A stretch of DNA of 64,000 nt from MH13 sp042140245 (lineage in GTDB: Bacteria; Pseudomonadota; Alphaproteobacteria; Rhizobiales; MH13). The position numbers and the translations under genes were made by a program. The notes under the pieces are model-generated. The model saw only the letters and a list, made by a program, of their open reading frames with translations. It was not told where the DNA came from and ran no database searches. Positions 1 to 8,158 of this stretch are shown piece after piece (position 1 is the stretch's first letter; each line of letters begins with the position of its first letter). Location of the stretch: positions 3,224,001-3,288,000 of the forward strand of contig NZ_CP159483.1 in assembly GCF_042140245.1 (NCBI RefSeq), written 5' to 3'.

Positions 1-134
1 TCGATGGTGAATTGGTGGGAACCCGTCGATGTCTCAACGCTTAACGAAGATTCTTCAAACGCCCATGCGGCACCAGCCCAAAAAAGGCCGGCCAGAAGCA
101 TTGGAACCACAAAAGATATGGCAGTGCGCAGCAT
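1..134 (-). CDS. DUF192 family exported protein, N-terminal part (cut by window edge)
   Basis: Only the first 44 codons lie in the window; the gene continues past base 1. The visible protein starts MLRTAISF, has a hydrophobic stretch at about residues 5-27 and an AWA-FEE junction that looks like a signal-peptidase I site, so export to the periplasm is expected. The mature start (FEESSLSVET, then HQFTI) resembles the beginning of DUF192 proteins, small secreted proteins of unknown function. It starts 17 bases after the stop codon of the cold-shock gene, so co-transcription is likely. A DUF192 gene directly after a two-domain cold-shock gene is a common arrangement in Hyphomicrobiales (from memory). 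The family call rests on this short piece and the context; the signal peptide is directly visible. Confidence 0.6.
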   Translation of the reverse strand, partial: MLRTAISFVVPMLLAGLFWAGAAWAFEESSLSVETSTGSHQFTI

Positions 135-151
135 GAGCAGTCTATTGGCGA

Positions 152-730
152 TCAATGTGACGCCGGTATGGAACTGCCGTTCACCGGGCGCACTTCAGAT
201 GCCATACGGCCTTTGGGACCATCGCCGAAACGCACCAGAACATCCTGCCCGGGACGCAACTCTGTGAGGCCGTACCGACGAAGGGTTTCCATGTGGACAA
301 AAATGTCCTCTGTCCCCTCGCCCTGAGTGAGGAAACCAAATCCACGAATGCGGTTAAACCACTTTACAGTCGCTGTTTCCAAACCAGACGTGGGTGTGAT
401 CTGCACATGTGTGCGTGATGGCGGCAACTGTGAGGGGTGGAGTGCGGTCGATTCGTCCATCGACAAGATGCGCAGAGCCTGCAAGCCGCGAGGACGGTCT
501 AAAACTTCCACAACGATGCGTGCGCCTTCATAGGCGGTCTGGTAGCCATCACGGCGCAGACATGTGACGTGCAACAGAATGTCTTTCATGCCGTTGTCAG
601 GGACGATGAAACCGAACCCTTTGCCGACGTCAAACCACTTGATCTGCCCGGCAACCTCAAAAACATCCAGCCCGGCATCATCGCCCAGTTCGGCAATGAG
701 TTCGGGATCAAGAGGGGGTTTACCCGTCAT
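152..730 (-). CDS. Cold-shock protein with two CSD domains
   Basis: A 192-residue protein with two cold-shock domains, each an OB-fold that binds single-stranded RNA or DNA. Domain 1 (about residues 27-95) carries GQIKWFDVGKGFGFI and DILLHV, matching RNP1 (KGFGFI) and RNP2-like (hVHh) motifs. Domain 2 (about 119-185) carries TATVKWFNRIRGFGFL and DIFVHM. The usual CspA has one domain of about 70 residues; the doubled form with an acidic N-terminus and a linker is typical of alphaproteobacteria. The likely role is RNA chaperone or antitermination, at low temperature or in stationary phase. The DUF192 gene follows closely. No clear cold-box element was recognised upstream. Confidence 0.9.
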   Translation of the reverse strand: MTGKPPLDPELIAELGDDAGLDVFEVAGQIKWFDVGKGFGFIVPDNGMKDILLHVTCLRRDGYQTAYEGARIVVEVLDRPRGLQALRILSMDESTALHPSQLPPSRTHVQITPTSGLETATVKWFNRIRGFGFLTQGEGTEDIFVHMETLRRYGLTELRPGQDVLVRFGDGPKGRMASEVRPVNGSSIPASH

Positions 731-1044
731 TCTAGCCAGCCCTACCCACGCATTCCGCCACTACACGCGCCACCATCGCCGCGAATCAGCCATCAATCTG
801 GTCGAAAAACAGGCGAAGCACTTTGATTCCTTATGTGAAGGATGCCCTCGACAGGCGCGGACGGGCAAGCCCCTTCATCATTTGTTTACGATAATTCCTG
901 GATCGTTAAGCTTGCCGTAACGGACAGTGGGTGATCTCTAGCCGCGTGTTGTCTTGGATAAGAGCCGGTCGCGCCGTTTTACTGCCGTTTCTGATCAGTC
1001 AGACAGACAAAACTGGCCATGCGCAGTTTTTTGGATTCACCCGC
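731..1044. other. Intergenic region upstream of the cold-shock gene
   Basis: About 310 bases between the start of the cold-shock gene (minus strand) and the tRNA-Glu promoter (plus strand). It should hold the cold-shock promoter and 5' leader, read on the minus strand. No open frame here has family features, and I could not assign promoter boxes for the cold-shock gene with confidence. Confidence 0.4.
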
Positions 1045-1073
1045 TTGAACCCCAAACAGACCCACCCTATAAG
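1045..1073 (+). promoter_or_regulatory. Sigma-70-type promoter of tRNA-Glu
   Basis: TTGAAC at 1045-1050 and TATAAG at 1068-1073 are separated by exactly 17 bases. Each box is preceded by C, as is common in alphaproteobacterial housekeeping promoters (CTTGAC / CTATA). A G/C-rich stretch follows the -10 box, as is often seen at stable-RNA promoters. Transcription would start near 1080, about 30 bases before the tRNA. The match is by eye and not experimentally supported. Confidence 0.6.
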
Positions 1074-1108
1074 GGCCGCCTGTCTGGCACATCTGTGACA
1101 CAGAATGT

Positions 1109-1184
1109 GCGCCCATCGTCTAGTGGTCTAGGACGCCGCCCTTTCACGGCGGAAACACGGGTTCGAGTCCCGTTGGGCGTGCCA
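1109..1184 (+). tRNA. tRNA-Glu (anticodon TTC)
   Basis: A 76-base cloverleaf with encoded CCA. The acceptor stem pairs GCGCCCA (1109-1115) with TGGGCGT (1174-1180), including one G-T pair at the end, followed by GCCA. The D arm contains TAGTGGTCTAGGAC. The anticodon stem CCGCC/GGCGG encloses the loop CTTTCAC with anticodon TTC. The T arm is ACGGG-TTCGAGT-CCCGT. All parts are visible in the sequence. It stands alone, downstream of its own promoter. Confidence 0.97.
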
Positions 1185-1193
1185 TCTCTTTCT

Positions 1194-1213
1194 CTCGGCA
1201 CAACTAAGCCGAG
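1194..1213 (+). terminator. Possible terminator hairpin after tRNA-Glu
   Basis: CTCGGC (1194-1199) and GCCGAG (1208-1213) form a perfect 6-bp stem around an 8-base loop, ten bases after the tRNA end. There is no T-run after it, so it may be a processing or Rho-linked end rather than a classical intrinsic terminator. Confidence 0.3.
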
Positions 1214-1286
1214 CGCGTTGAAACAAACGACCCGTTTCTCAATTGTTTGGATGCGCTGTTCAGCCGTGCCGCTTGAGTAGGCACTG

Positions 1287-1709
1287 CTATGCGACCGCTG
1301 GGACCATCTGGTGCCCTTTGAGCAGGTCTTCCAGCGTGTACTTATCAAGCACATCAACAAAACCGTCATAGGCGGCAGCAAAAATGCGGTTCACTGGCGT
1401 GATCTGACGCACTGCGCAGTCCACCGGTTCGCCAAAGCAGTCGACAACGATTCGCGTTGGTTCGGTGATGCGCAGAACACGACCCAAATTGATCTCGTTC
1501 GGCTCCAGCCCCAACTTAATCCCACCACCGCGACCACGCGCCGTTGAGAGGATGCCTTCGCTGGCCAGCTGAGCAACCAGCTTTTGAATGTTGTATTCGC
1601 TGATTTTTTGGCGCTCAGCAATTTCGCTAGAGCGCACAGCCTGTGGCATCGCGTGGGCGCAATCCAACAAAATTCTGATGGCATAAGATGTCTGTTTTGA
1701 AAGGCGCAT
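1287..1709 (-). CDS. Rrf2-family transcriptional regulator (NsrR-like)
   Basis: A 140-residue Rrf2-family regulator. The N-terminal winged helix starts MRLSKQTSYAIRILLDCA; the wing carries TARGRGGGIKLG. Family members often bind a [2Fe-2S] or [4Fe-4S] cluster and sense nitric oxide, iron or redox state. The C-terminal end, DKYTLEDLL, resembles NsrR. NsrR normally has three cluster cysteines in the effector region; here only C91 and C98 are present there (plus C17 in the helix region), and the position of the third is occupied by another residue. The cluster may therefore use another ligand, or the sensing mode may differ. No target operon is evident beside it. Confidence 0.85.
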   Translation of the reverse strand: MRLSKQTSYAIRILLDCAHAMPQAVRSSEIAERQKISEYNIQKLVAQLASEGILSTARGRGGGIKLGLEPNEINLGRVLRITEPTRIVVDCFGEPVDCAVRQITPVNRIFAAAYDGFVDVLDKYTLEDLLKGHQMVPAVA

Positions 1710-1772
1710 AGGAGTCTCGCTTTACCGGGCACTTAAGTATGCCCTTATTCGCGTCAACAGGCAAAACTCAAG

Positions 1773-2375
1773 CTAGGGCACAAGCCAGGTTTGGCTGACC
1801 TCTCCGATCGAATCCCATGAAAAACGAGCTCTACGGTGACCCTGATGGGCCAGGTAGAGCCATTCAAGCGTTTGCATTTGTAAGGTTACAGCAACGAAGT
1901 TTTCCGCGCCCTCTTCTGGGTCTTCCCCCGATGTGAACGCAATGGTGCTTGGAGCTTCGACGGCGTCACCGGGGGTTGGCACAACACGGTAGCACTCACG
2001 GGAAAAGTCGCGCGTGGCATCCCATGCAGCTTGACGCACATCGCTGTCTCTATGGACCGTGGCCAGGGCATCCAGACGCAACTGCGTCTTAGCTTTGGGA
2101 TCATAGAGATGCACCGCGGCTCGTTGGTCGCTAGCCAACTCGTCCAACTTGGGAGAGCGGGCGTCAGTGTGAAAGCGTAGCGTTCGTGTTTGTGGATCGA
2201 AGCCACGATTTACAACCGTGCGCAGACGGGGGGCACCATCAGGGCCAATCGTTGCAACGGTGAATGTGTGCATGCCGGACTTGCGATCTTTCACGCCGCG
2301 CGCGATCAACGCCAGTGCATGATCACGCGTAGCGTCCAAATCGTTGTAAAAGGGTGGCGTCTCTTGCTGGATCAT
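1773..2375 (-). CDS. Pyridoxamine 5'-phosphate oxidase-like FMN protein
   Basis: About 200 residues with the split-barrel flavin-binding fold of the PNPOx family. Visible family features are VATIGPDGAPRLRTVV near the start, then LRFHTDARSPKLDEL, typical of the FMN-phosphate-binding region, and AAVHLYDPKAKTQLRL. It resembles the Alr4036-type subgroup rather than true PdxH, which is longer at the conserved C-terminus. The true substrate is unknown: it may oxidise a flavin-linked small molecule or only bind FMN. The start was placed at the ATG at 2375 because the two preceding TTG codons have no better ribosome-binding site. It is on the same strand as recJ, 33 bases downstream of it. Confidence 0.75.
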   Translation of the reverse strand: MIQQETPPFYNDLDATRDHALALIARGVKDRKSGMHTFTVATIGPDGAPRLRTVVNRGFDPQTRTLRFHTDARSPKLDELASDQRAAVHLYDPKAKTQLRLDALATVHRDSDVRQAAWDATRDFSRECYRVVPTPGDAVEAPSTIAFTSGEDPEEGAENFVAVTLQMQTLEWLYLAHQGHRRARFSWDSIGEVSQTWLVP

Positions 2376-2408
2376 CAACAAATTTGGTGGCCTGTTCAGC
2401 TCTGAAAA

Positions 2409-4202
2409 TCAAGGGTTGGCGACATCACGGATGCGCAGTTGCACTGTTTCACGACCCTGCCAGCTGTTGATCGATAGCGTTCCAGCAACATGAAGGGGCC
2501 CGCCACCGCGGGCCGCCATCAAAGCATCGCCAAGTGGGGTCTCAGCGGCTCGAAAGGCGATCGCAGCCAGGCCAGGTCCCTGCCCGTCCGACAATGTGAC
2601 TTTGATGTGGTTGGTGCCCACCACGCCAGCGTAGGTCACGCGGTGACTGGCAAAGGCAAACACTGGCTCGGGAAATCCTGTTCCATAAGGCGCTGCGCTT
2701 TCAATGGCGCCGGTCAAGTCAAGCGAGGCAGCGCTGGCGGTGAGTACCGCGTCCACGTCTAGAGTTCTCGTGGCTGCTGCATGGTCAGATGCTTTGTTGA
2801 GGGCATCCACCAAAGCGTTTTGCGCGTCGCTCCAAGCTGAATCGACCAGTGTCAGCCCTGCCGCCATCGCGTGGCCGCCGCCCTTTGCCGCATGCCCGGC
2901 CTCGACCAGCCCATGAACAGCCTGCCCAATATCAATGCCGGGGACGGATCGGGCCGATCCGGTCCAAGTGCCATCGGGCGTCAGTGTGAAGGCCAAAGCG
3001 GGTCGATGGAATCGCTCTTTCAGGCGCGCTGCAATCAAGCCAACCACACCTTGATGCCATGTGTCATCGCGCACCATGATGACCGGCGGCACATCTCCAA
3101 CGCGCTCGACCATCGCGATGGCACTCTCAACCGCTTCGGTTTCGATCGCTTGGCGTTGTGCGTTCAACGTGTCGAGTTCGGCTGCCAGTGCACGGGCCTC
3201 ATCGGAATCCGTACTCATCAGCAACCGCGCACCCATGGCAGCATCGCCAATACGACCACCTGCGTTGATGCGTGGCCCGAGCACGAAACCAAAATGATAA
3301 GGACGCAGAGGGCCCGAAAGCCTTGATGCCGCGATCAATGCAGCAAGGCCCGCATTGGTTTGCCCTTGTGCAACCTGAAGGCCCTTCACCACAAAGGCCC
3401 GGTTAAGGCCAGTGAGCGGCACCACATCCGCGACAGTTGCCAAAGCCACAAGGTCTAGGAGTTGAAGCAGATCGGGCAGCGTGTTCCGGTCATAACCACG
3501 GTTGCGCAGCTCACGGTTAGCAGCAACCAGCGCCATAAACGTCACACCGGCCGCACATAAATGGCCAAGACCGGAGGTGTCATCGGGACGATTGGGGTTC
3601 ACCAAGGCTTCGACCGGCGGACCGAGATCGCGCATCTGATGATGGTCGAGCACCAGAACAGGCAGACCGCGTGTCTGAGCGTGGGCAAGCGCCTCATGGC
3701 TGGTGGCGCCACAATCCAGTGTGATCAGTAGGTCAATGCCCTGCTCAGCCAAACCATCAATGGCCGTGATGTTGGGGCCATAACCTTCAGAAACACGGTC
3801 TGGGATGTGTACAATTGGCGCAACCCCAAGTGTCAACAGCCAGCGGGCCATCAGCGCACAGGATGCTGCACCATCCACATCATAGTCGCCAAAGAGACCC
3901 ACAGTTGCCTGCGCTTCCACCGCATCGGCAAGAAGGCCAGCCGCATCTTCCATTGCTCGTAGCACCGAAGGATCGGGCATCAGTGTGCGCAAGGTGGGGT
4001 TCAAAACATCGGCAGCTGTGTGACCATCCTCGCCACGACCAGCCAAAACCTTAGCGAGGATGGCATTGAGGCCTGCCGCTTCCTGGATCGCAAAAGGACG
4101 TGGATCATCCCGTTCCAGACGGCGCAACCAGCGTTGCCCGCCGATGGAACGAGCAACTTTTAAAACAAGCGCGGCATCATCAGTCGAGATGGAACTTCTC
4201 AA
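2409..4202 (-). CDS. recJ: Single-stranded-DNA-specific exonuclease RecJ
   Basis: A 597-residue 5'-to-3' single-strand DNA exonuclease of the DHH phosphoesterase superfamily, acting in recombination and mismatch repair. The metal-binding motifs are visible: GDYDVDGAAS (motif I, near residue 105), LDCGATSHEAL, and LVLDHHQM with the DHH signature. The DHHA1 part contains AKGGGHAMAAGLTL, which binds substrate phosphate. An OB-like domain follows at the C-terminus. The probable start is a TTG at 4202, 23 bases inside glpX, with no other in-frame start near; this overlap suggests coupling to glpX translation. Length and motifs are normal for the family. Confidence 0.95.
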   Translation of the reverse strand: MRSSISTDDAALVLKVARSIGGQRWLRRLERDDPRPFAIQEAAGLNAILAKVLAGRGEDGHTAADVLNPTLRTLMPDPSVLRAMEDAAGLLADAVEAQATVGLFGDYDVDGAASCALMARWLLTLGVAPIVHIPDRVSEGYGPNITAIDGLAEQGIDLLITLDCGATSHEALAHAQTRGLPVLVLDHHQMRDLGPPVEALVNPNRPDDTSGLGHLCAAGVTFMALVAANRELRNRGYDRNTLPDLLQLLDLVALATVADVVPLTGLNRAFVVKGLQVAQGQTNAGLAALIAASRLSGPLRPYHFGFVLGPRINAGGRIGDAAMGARLLMSTDSDEARALAAELDTLNAQRQAIETEAVESAIAMVERVGDVPPVIMVRDDTWHQGVVGLIAARLKERFHRPALAFTLTPDGTWTGSARSVPGIDIGQAVHGLVEAGHAAKGGGHAMAAGLTLVDSAWSDAQNALVDALNKASDHAAATRTLDVDAVLTASAASLDLTGAIESAAPYGTGFPEPVFAFASHRVTYAGVVGTNHIKVTLSDGQGPGLAAIAFRAAETPLGDALMAARGGGPLHVAGTLSINSWQGRETVQLRIRDVANP

Positions 4203-5178
4203 GCAGTGTGTGCTTGCCTTTGATCCAGCGTACCGTTTTAGAAGCTGAGCGCATCACAACCGTGTCGGTGGTGATCACATGCGGGCCAAAGTGCACACCG
4301 TTAAGCAGATTGCCTTCTGTCACGCCTGTCGCAGCGAGAATAACATCGCCGCCAGCCAGTTCATCCACTCGATACACTTTGTTGGGATCCGTCACGCCCA
4401 TACGCAGAGCGCGATCACGCTTGTCCTTGGTGTCAAGAATCAATCGCCCTTGCATCTGTCCGCCAACACAGCGGAGCGCGGCAGCGGCGAGCACGCCTTC
4501 AGGCGCACCACCAATGCCAAGATAAATGTCGATCCCAGTTTCTTCAGGCGTCGTGCAATGGATGATACCGGCGATGTCGCCATCCGGTATCAGCCTTAGC
4601 GAGGCGCCCAACTGACGGATCTCAGCAATCAGCGCCGCGTGTCGCGGGCGATCCAAAACACAAGCAGACACTTGCTCGACAGGTACGCCCTTGGCGTCCG
4701 CAACGGCCTTGATGTTTTCTGTCGCGGTTTTGTCGAGGCTCACCAAGTTTTCTGGAAACCCAGGGCCAATGGCGACCTTATCCATGTAGACGTCGGGCGC
4801 ATTGAGCAGGCTGCCCTTTTCGGCAAGCGCCACAACGGCCAGTGAGTTGGGCAGATTTTTGGCGCAGACGGTGGTGCACTCCAGCGGATCGAGGGCGATA
4901 TCAACCTCCGGTCCGTCGCCAGTACCGACCTTCTCGCCAATGTAGAGCATCGGAGCTTCGTCCCGCTCACCTTCGCCGATCACCACCTCGCCGGTGATGG
5001 GCAGCTTGTTAAGTTCGCGACGCATGGCATCCACGGCAGCCTGATCGGCCTCTGTTTCATTGCCCCGGCCTCGCCAGCGTGCCGCCGATACAGCTGCGCG
5101 CTCGGTCACACGCACCAATTCCAAAGTCAAAATGCGCTCGAGAACGAGTTCCCCCGGCGTCAGAATGGAATTGGTCAT
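4180..5178 (-). CDS. glpX: Class II fructose-1,6-bisphosphatase GlpX
   Basis: A 332-residue cytosolic enzyme that hydrolyses fructose 1,6-bisphosphate to fructose 6-phosphate in gluconeogenesis. The family signature GEGERDEAPMLYIGE (near residue 67) and the metal-site DPLECTT are both present, along with the GIGGAPEGVLAAAA segment. The ATG at 5178 has AAAGGAG about 12 bases upstream. It lies 27 bases after hom and overlaps recJ by 23 bases, so the three probably share a transcript. With the NADP malic enzyme elsewhere in the window it supports growth on organic acids. Confidence 0.95.
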   Translation of the reverse strand: MTNSILTPGELVLERILTLELVRVTERAAVSAARWRGRGNETEADQAAVDAMRRELNKLPITGEVVIGEGERDEAPMLYIGEKVGTGDGPEVDIALDPLECTTVCAKNLPNSLAVVALAEKGSLLNAPDVYMDKVAIGPGFPENLVSLDKTATENIKAVADAKGVPVEQVSACVLDRPRHAALIAEIRQLGASLRLIPDGDIAGIIHCTTPEETGIDIYLGIGGAPEGVLAAAALRCVGGQMQGRLILDTKDKRDRALRMGVTDPNKVYRVDELAGGDVILAATGVTEGNLLNGVHFGPHVITTDTVVMRSASKTVRWIKGKHTLLEKFHLD

Positions 5179-5205
5179 AGAACGCGGCTCCTTTGCGGCA
5201 TGTGG

Positions 5206-6522
5206 CTACCGCTCGATTCGGATGATTTGCGGTGCAGCATTCACATGCCCGTCCGCGACGATGGCGTCCATGGCTTCTCGCACAGATAGTTCCATCGTCT
5301 CATGGGTGATGATGATCACGGGCTGATGAGAATGCGGTCCTGTGTCGGTTGGTTTACGTCGCTGAACAATGGATTGCAGCGAAATTCCGTGCTCAGCCAT
5401 CCGCTGAGCTATGGCGGCGAAGGCGCCAGGTTTGTCGACCACAGAAAGGCGCACATAATACCCACCTTCATGGGCGCGCATGCGAGCTTTTTGATAGGGG
5501 CGAAGCGTGCCGCGCGGCAGGCGCAAGGGTTTGGGTTCCAATCCGCGCGCCAAGTCCTGCAGATCAGCAAGAACCGACGCAGCGGTGGCATCACCACCTG
5601 CCCCGGGACCGGACAGCACAATCTCTCCAAGAAGATCGGTGTCGATGGCAACCGCGTTCAACACGCCATTGATCTGCGCCAGCGTTGAATCCAACGGCAA
5701 CATGGTTGGATGCACCCGCTGCTCAATACCGGTGTCGGTGAGCTGAGCGACGCCCAGCAGCTTGATGCGATAGCCAAGCTCAGCCGCCGCCGCCATATCG
5801 TCTGGGGTGATCGCACGGATGCCCTCGACATACATGTCGGAGGCTTCAATTTCCGTTCCAAAAGCAAGTGAGGTCAGAATAGCAAGCTTGTGTGCGGTGT
5901 CGAACCCATCGACATCAAAGGTTGGGTCGGCCTCCGCATACCCGAGGCGCTGCGCATCGGCCAGCACGTCATCAAAGGCAATGCCCTCGTTCTCCATACG
6001 GGTGAGAATGTAGTTGCAGGTGCCGTTGAGAATACCAGATACGCGGGTGACTTTTTGGCCTGGCACAGCATCACGCAGCGCCCGAATGGCGGGGATCCCC
6101 CCCGCCACAGCGGCTTCAAAGAGCAGTGGAACCGAGGACTTTTCCGCCAGTGCTGCAAGTTGAAGTCCGTGGGCGGCAAGCAGCGCTTTGTTGGCAGTGA
6201 TAACTGGTTTACCGGTTTCCAGAGCGGCCTCGACGACCGACTTGGCCGCCCCGTCCTCTCCACCGATCAACTCGACGACCAGATCGACATTGGGATCACG
6301 AGCCAGGTCAGCAGCATTGGCGTGGAAGGTCAGTCCAGACGCGTCAAAGCCGCGATCTTTGGAAGCATCGCGTGCCGAGACAGCGGTCAGCCGCAGCGGC
6401 CGTGCGCCTTCGGCGCTGAGCTCTTGGGCACGGGTCAAAAGCAAGCGAGCGAGCGCGGCACCAACGGTGCCGAGCCCTGCAACGCCCACACGCAATGGGC
6501 TGTCGCTGGATGGTAAGGTCAT
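5206..6522 (-). CDS. hom: Homoserine dehydrogenase
   Basis: A 438-residue monofunctional homoserine dehydrogenase, reducing aspartate semialdehyde to homoserine in the threonine and methionine branch. The N-terminal Rossmann motif is VGVAGLGTVGAALA. The catalytic domain holds NGTCNYILT and YAEADPTFDVDGFD. The C-terminal 90 residues (KPGAFAAIAQRMAEHGISL) form an ACT domain, the usual site of threonine feedback inhibition. The ATG at 6522 was preferred over a TTG 15 bases upstream because family members begin close to the Rossmann strand. ThrC, which acts two steps later, is encoded about 10 kb away. An aminotransferase gene lies 71 bases upstream. Confidence 0.95.
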   Translation of the reverse strand: MTLPSSDSPLRVGVAGLGTVGAALARLLLTRAQELSAEGARPLRLTAVSARDASKDRGFDASGLTFHANAADLARDPNVDLVVELIGGEDGAAKSVVEAALETGKPVITANKALLAAHGLQLAALAEKSSVPLLFEAAVAGGIPAIRALRDAVPGQKVTRVSGILNGTCNYILTRMENEGIAFDDVLADAQRLGYAEADPTFDVDGFDTAHKLAILTSLAFGTEIEASDMYVEGIRAITPDDMAAAAELGYRIKLLGVAQLTDTGIEQRVHPTMLPLDSTLAQINGVLNAVAIDTDLLGEIVLSGPGAGGDATAASVLADLQDLARGLEPKPLRLPRGTLRPYQKARMRAHEGGYYVRLSVVDKPGAFAAIAQRMAEHGISLQSIVQRRKPTDTGPHSHQPVIIITHETMELSVREAMDAIVADGHVNAAPQIIRIER

Positions 6523-6593
6523 GCGCGGTACGTCCAAGCTGGCGGATAACCGCCAATAAGAGGGTGTATCAACGCATGCGATTGACGATCTTG

Positions 6594-7811
6594 CTAACCG
6601 CGCGCGCTGAGGGCGACCACGTTATGCAAAGTCTCGTCAGCACTTTCAAGGAACCTGCGCAGATTGCGCGCGGCCTGGCGAATACGGTCTTTGTTCTCCA
6701 CAAGCGCGATGCGGACATAGTCATCACCATGCTCGCCAAAACCAACACCTGGTGCGACCGCAAAGTCGGCTTTCTCAATGAGCAGTTTTGAAAATTCCAA
6801 ACTACCAAGATGCTTGAATTTTTCTGGAATTGGCGCCCACGCGAACATTGAGGCTGCTGGTGATGGGATATCCCATCCTGCCCGTGCGAAGCTGTCGACC
6901 AACACATCACGACGCCCCAGATAAGTGGCCCGCATGTCGTCCACACAGTCCTGCGGGCCGTTAAGCGCCGCTGACGCAGCCACTTGGATCGGCGTAAAAG
7001 CGCCGTAATCAAGATAGGACTTGACCCGTGCCAAAGCCGCGATCAGCCGTTCGTTGCCAACAGCAAACCCCATCCGCCACCCGGCCATCGAGTAAGTCTT
7101 TGACATGGACGTGAACTCCACGGCCACGTCTTTGGCGCCTTTGATCTGCAGGATTGATGGCGGCGGATTGCCGTCGAAATACACCTCTGAGTAAGCCAGA
7201 TCAGAGAGCACGATCAGGTCATTCTTGCGGGCAAAGGACACCACATCACGATAAAACTCCAAGTCCGCAATATGCGCCGTCGGGTTTGACGGATAGCAGA
7301 GGACCAAAGCCAAAGGCTTGGGAATGGAGTGTTGAACGGCACGCTCAAGTGCATGGAAAAATTCAGGACCTGGTTCGCACGGCACGGAGCGAACCGCTGC
7401 ACCCGCCATCAAAAAACCGAAGGCGTGAATGGGGTAGCTGGGGTTGGGCACCAAGATCACATCACCGGGAGCGGTGATGGCTTGCGCCATGTTGGCAAAG
7501 CCCTCTTTTGACCCAAGTGTTGCAACAACCTCAGTGTCCGGGTTCAGCTTCACGTTAAAGCGGCGCTCATAGTAGGCAGCCTGGGCACGGCGCAGCCCTG
7601 TGATGCCACGCGAGGCAGAGTAGCGGTTGGTGCGTGGTTTACCGACCGTTTCGATCAGTTTTTCGTTGATGTGCTCGGGCGTCGGCAGGTCAGGATTGCC
7701 CATCCCAAGATCGACGATATCGGCACCGTTCGCCCGCGCCTTCGCCTTGAGCTGATTGACCTGCTCAAATACATAAGGTGGCAGGCGGCGAACATGGTGA
7801 AACTCGTTCAT
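6594..7811 (-). CDS. PLP-dependent aminotransferase, AlaC / LL-diaminopimelate aminotransferase-like
   Basis: A 405-residue fold-type I aminotransferase. Visible motifs are DLGMGNPDLPTP near the start, NPSYPIH, CYPSNPTA, and the PLP-binding lysine in SMSKTYSMAGWRMGF, with the phosphate-contacting arginine in the same segment. The sequence resembles AlaC and proteins annotated as LL-diaminopimelate aminotransferase in Hyphomicrobiales; alanine, glutamate or a related amino acid is the likely donor, but the exact substrate cannot be read from sequence. The ATG at 7811 has GAGGT a few bases upstream. It is first in the run aminotransferase-hom-glpX-recJ, in keeping with amino-acid metabolism, and diverges from phaC. 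Confidence 0.8.
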   Translation of the reverse strand: MNEFHHVRRLPPYVFEQVNQLKAKARANGADIVDLGMGNPDLPTPEHINEKLIETVGKPRTNRYSASRGITGLRRAQAAYYERRFNVKLNPDTEVVATLGSKEGFANMAQAITAPGDVILVPNPSYPIHAFGFLMAGAAVRSVPCEPGPEFFHALERAVQHSIPKPLALVLCYPSNPTAHIADLEFYRDVVSFARKNDLIVLSDLAYSEVYFDGNPPPSILQIKGAKDVAVEFTSMSKTYSMAGWRMGFAVGNERLIAALARVKSYLDYGAFTPIQVAASAALNGPQDCVDDMRATYLGRRDVLVDSFARAGWDIPSPAASMFAWAPIPEKFKHLGSLEFSKLLIEKADFAVAPGVGFGEHGDDYVRIALVENKDRIRQAARNLRRFLESADETLHNVVALSARG

Positions 7812-8158
7812 CTCGACCTCAAAGGTTGGGCATCAGAAATGATGCTGGGATAGCGGGCGCCCACAAAAGGCGATTCTTCTAGCGATGTGCCGTCAAAACA
7901 GTGGCCGCTTTGCGGCGCGTCATTGCATGGCGGCGGGCGTTGTGTCTCACAAAGGCAAGACAGGGGCAATTGATAGGAACGTCCCACATGCCTTTGTTTG
8001 GTCGTGCCGCAAAAGCACATGACCTATGCAAGATGCGATGTTGTCATTGTACAGGCTGCTGGAGCATGGTGAATGAAACGTTAAGGGAACAAGGGTGCAA
8101 ACCCGATTTGACGGCAATCGTCACCTTGGCTGGCGGGACATAAGGAAACGATCTGGCG
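7812..8158. other. Divergent intergenic region, aminotransferase / phaC
   Basis: About 347 bases that must hold the promoters of the leftward aminotransferase operon and the rightward phaC gene. An imperfect inverted repeat near 8111-8123 (GACG...CGTC) lies in the phaC leader. No -35/-10 pair with good spacing could be picked with confidence, and no RNA element or small gene is convincing. Confidence 0.4.

Noticed and set aside
5890..6516. Open frame of about 208 codons on the plus strand opposite hom
   Set aside because: Antisense shadow of hom; no homologous motif seen.
6523..6593. Possible riboswitch or attenuator before hom
   Set aside because: Only 71 bases between genes and no leader peptide with Thr or Met runs or conserved riboswitch core.
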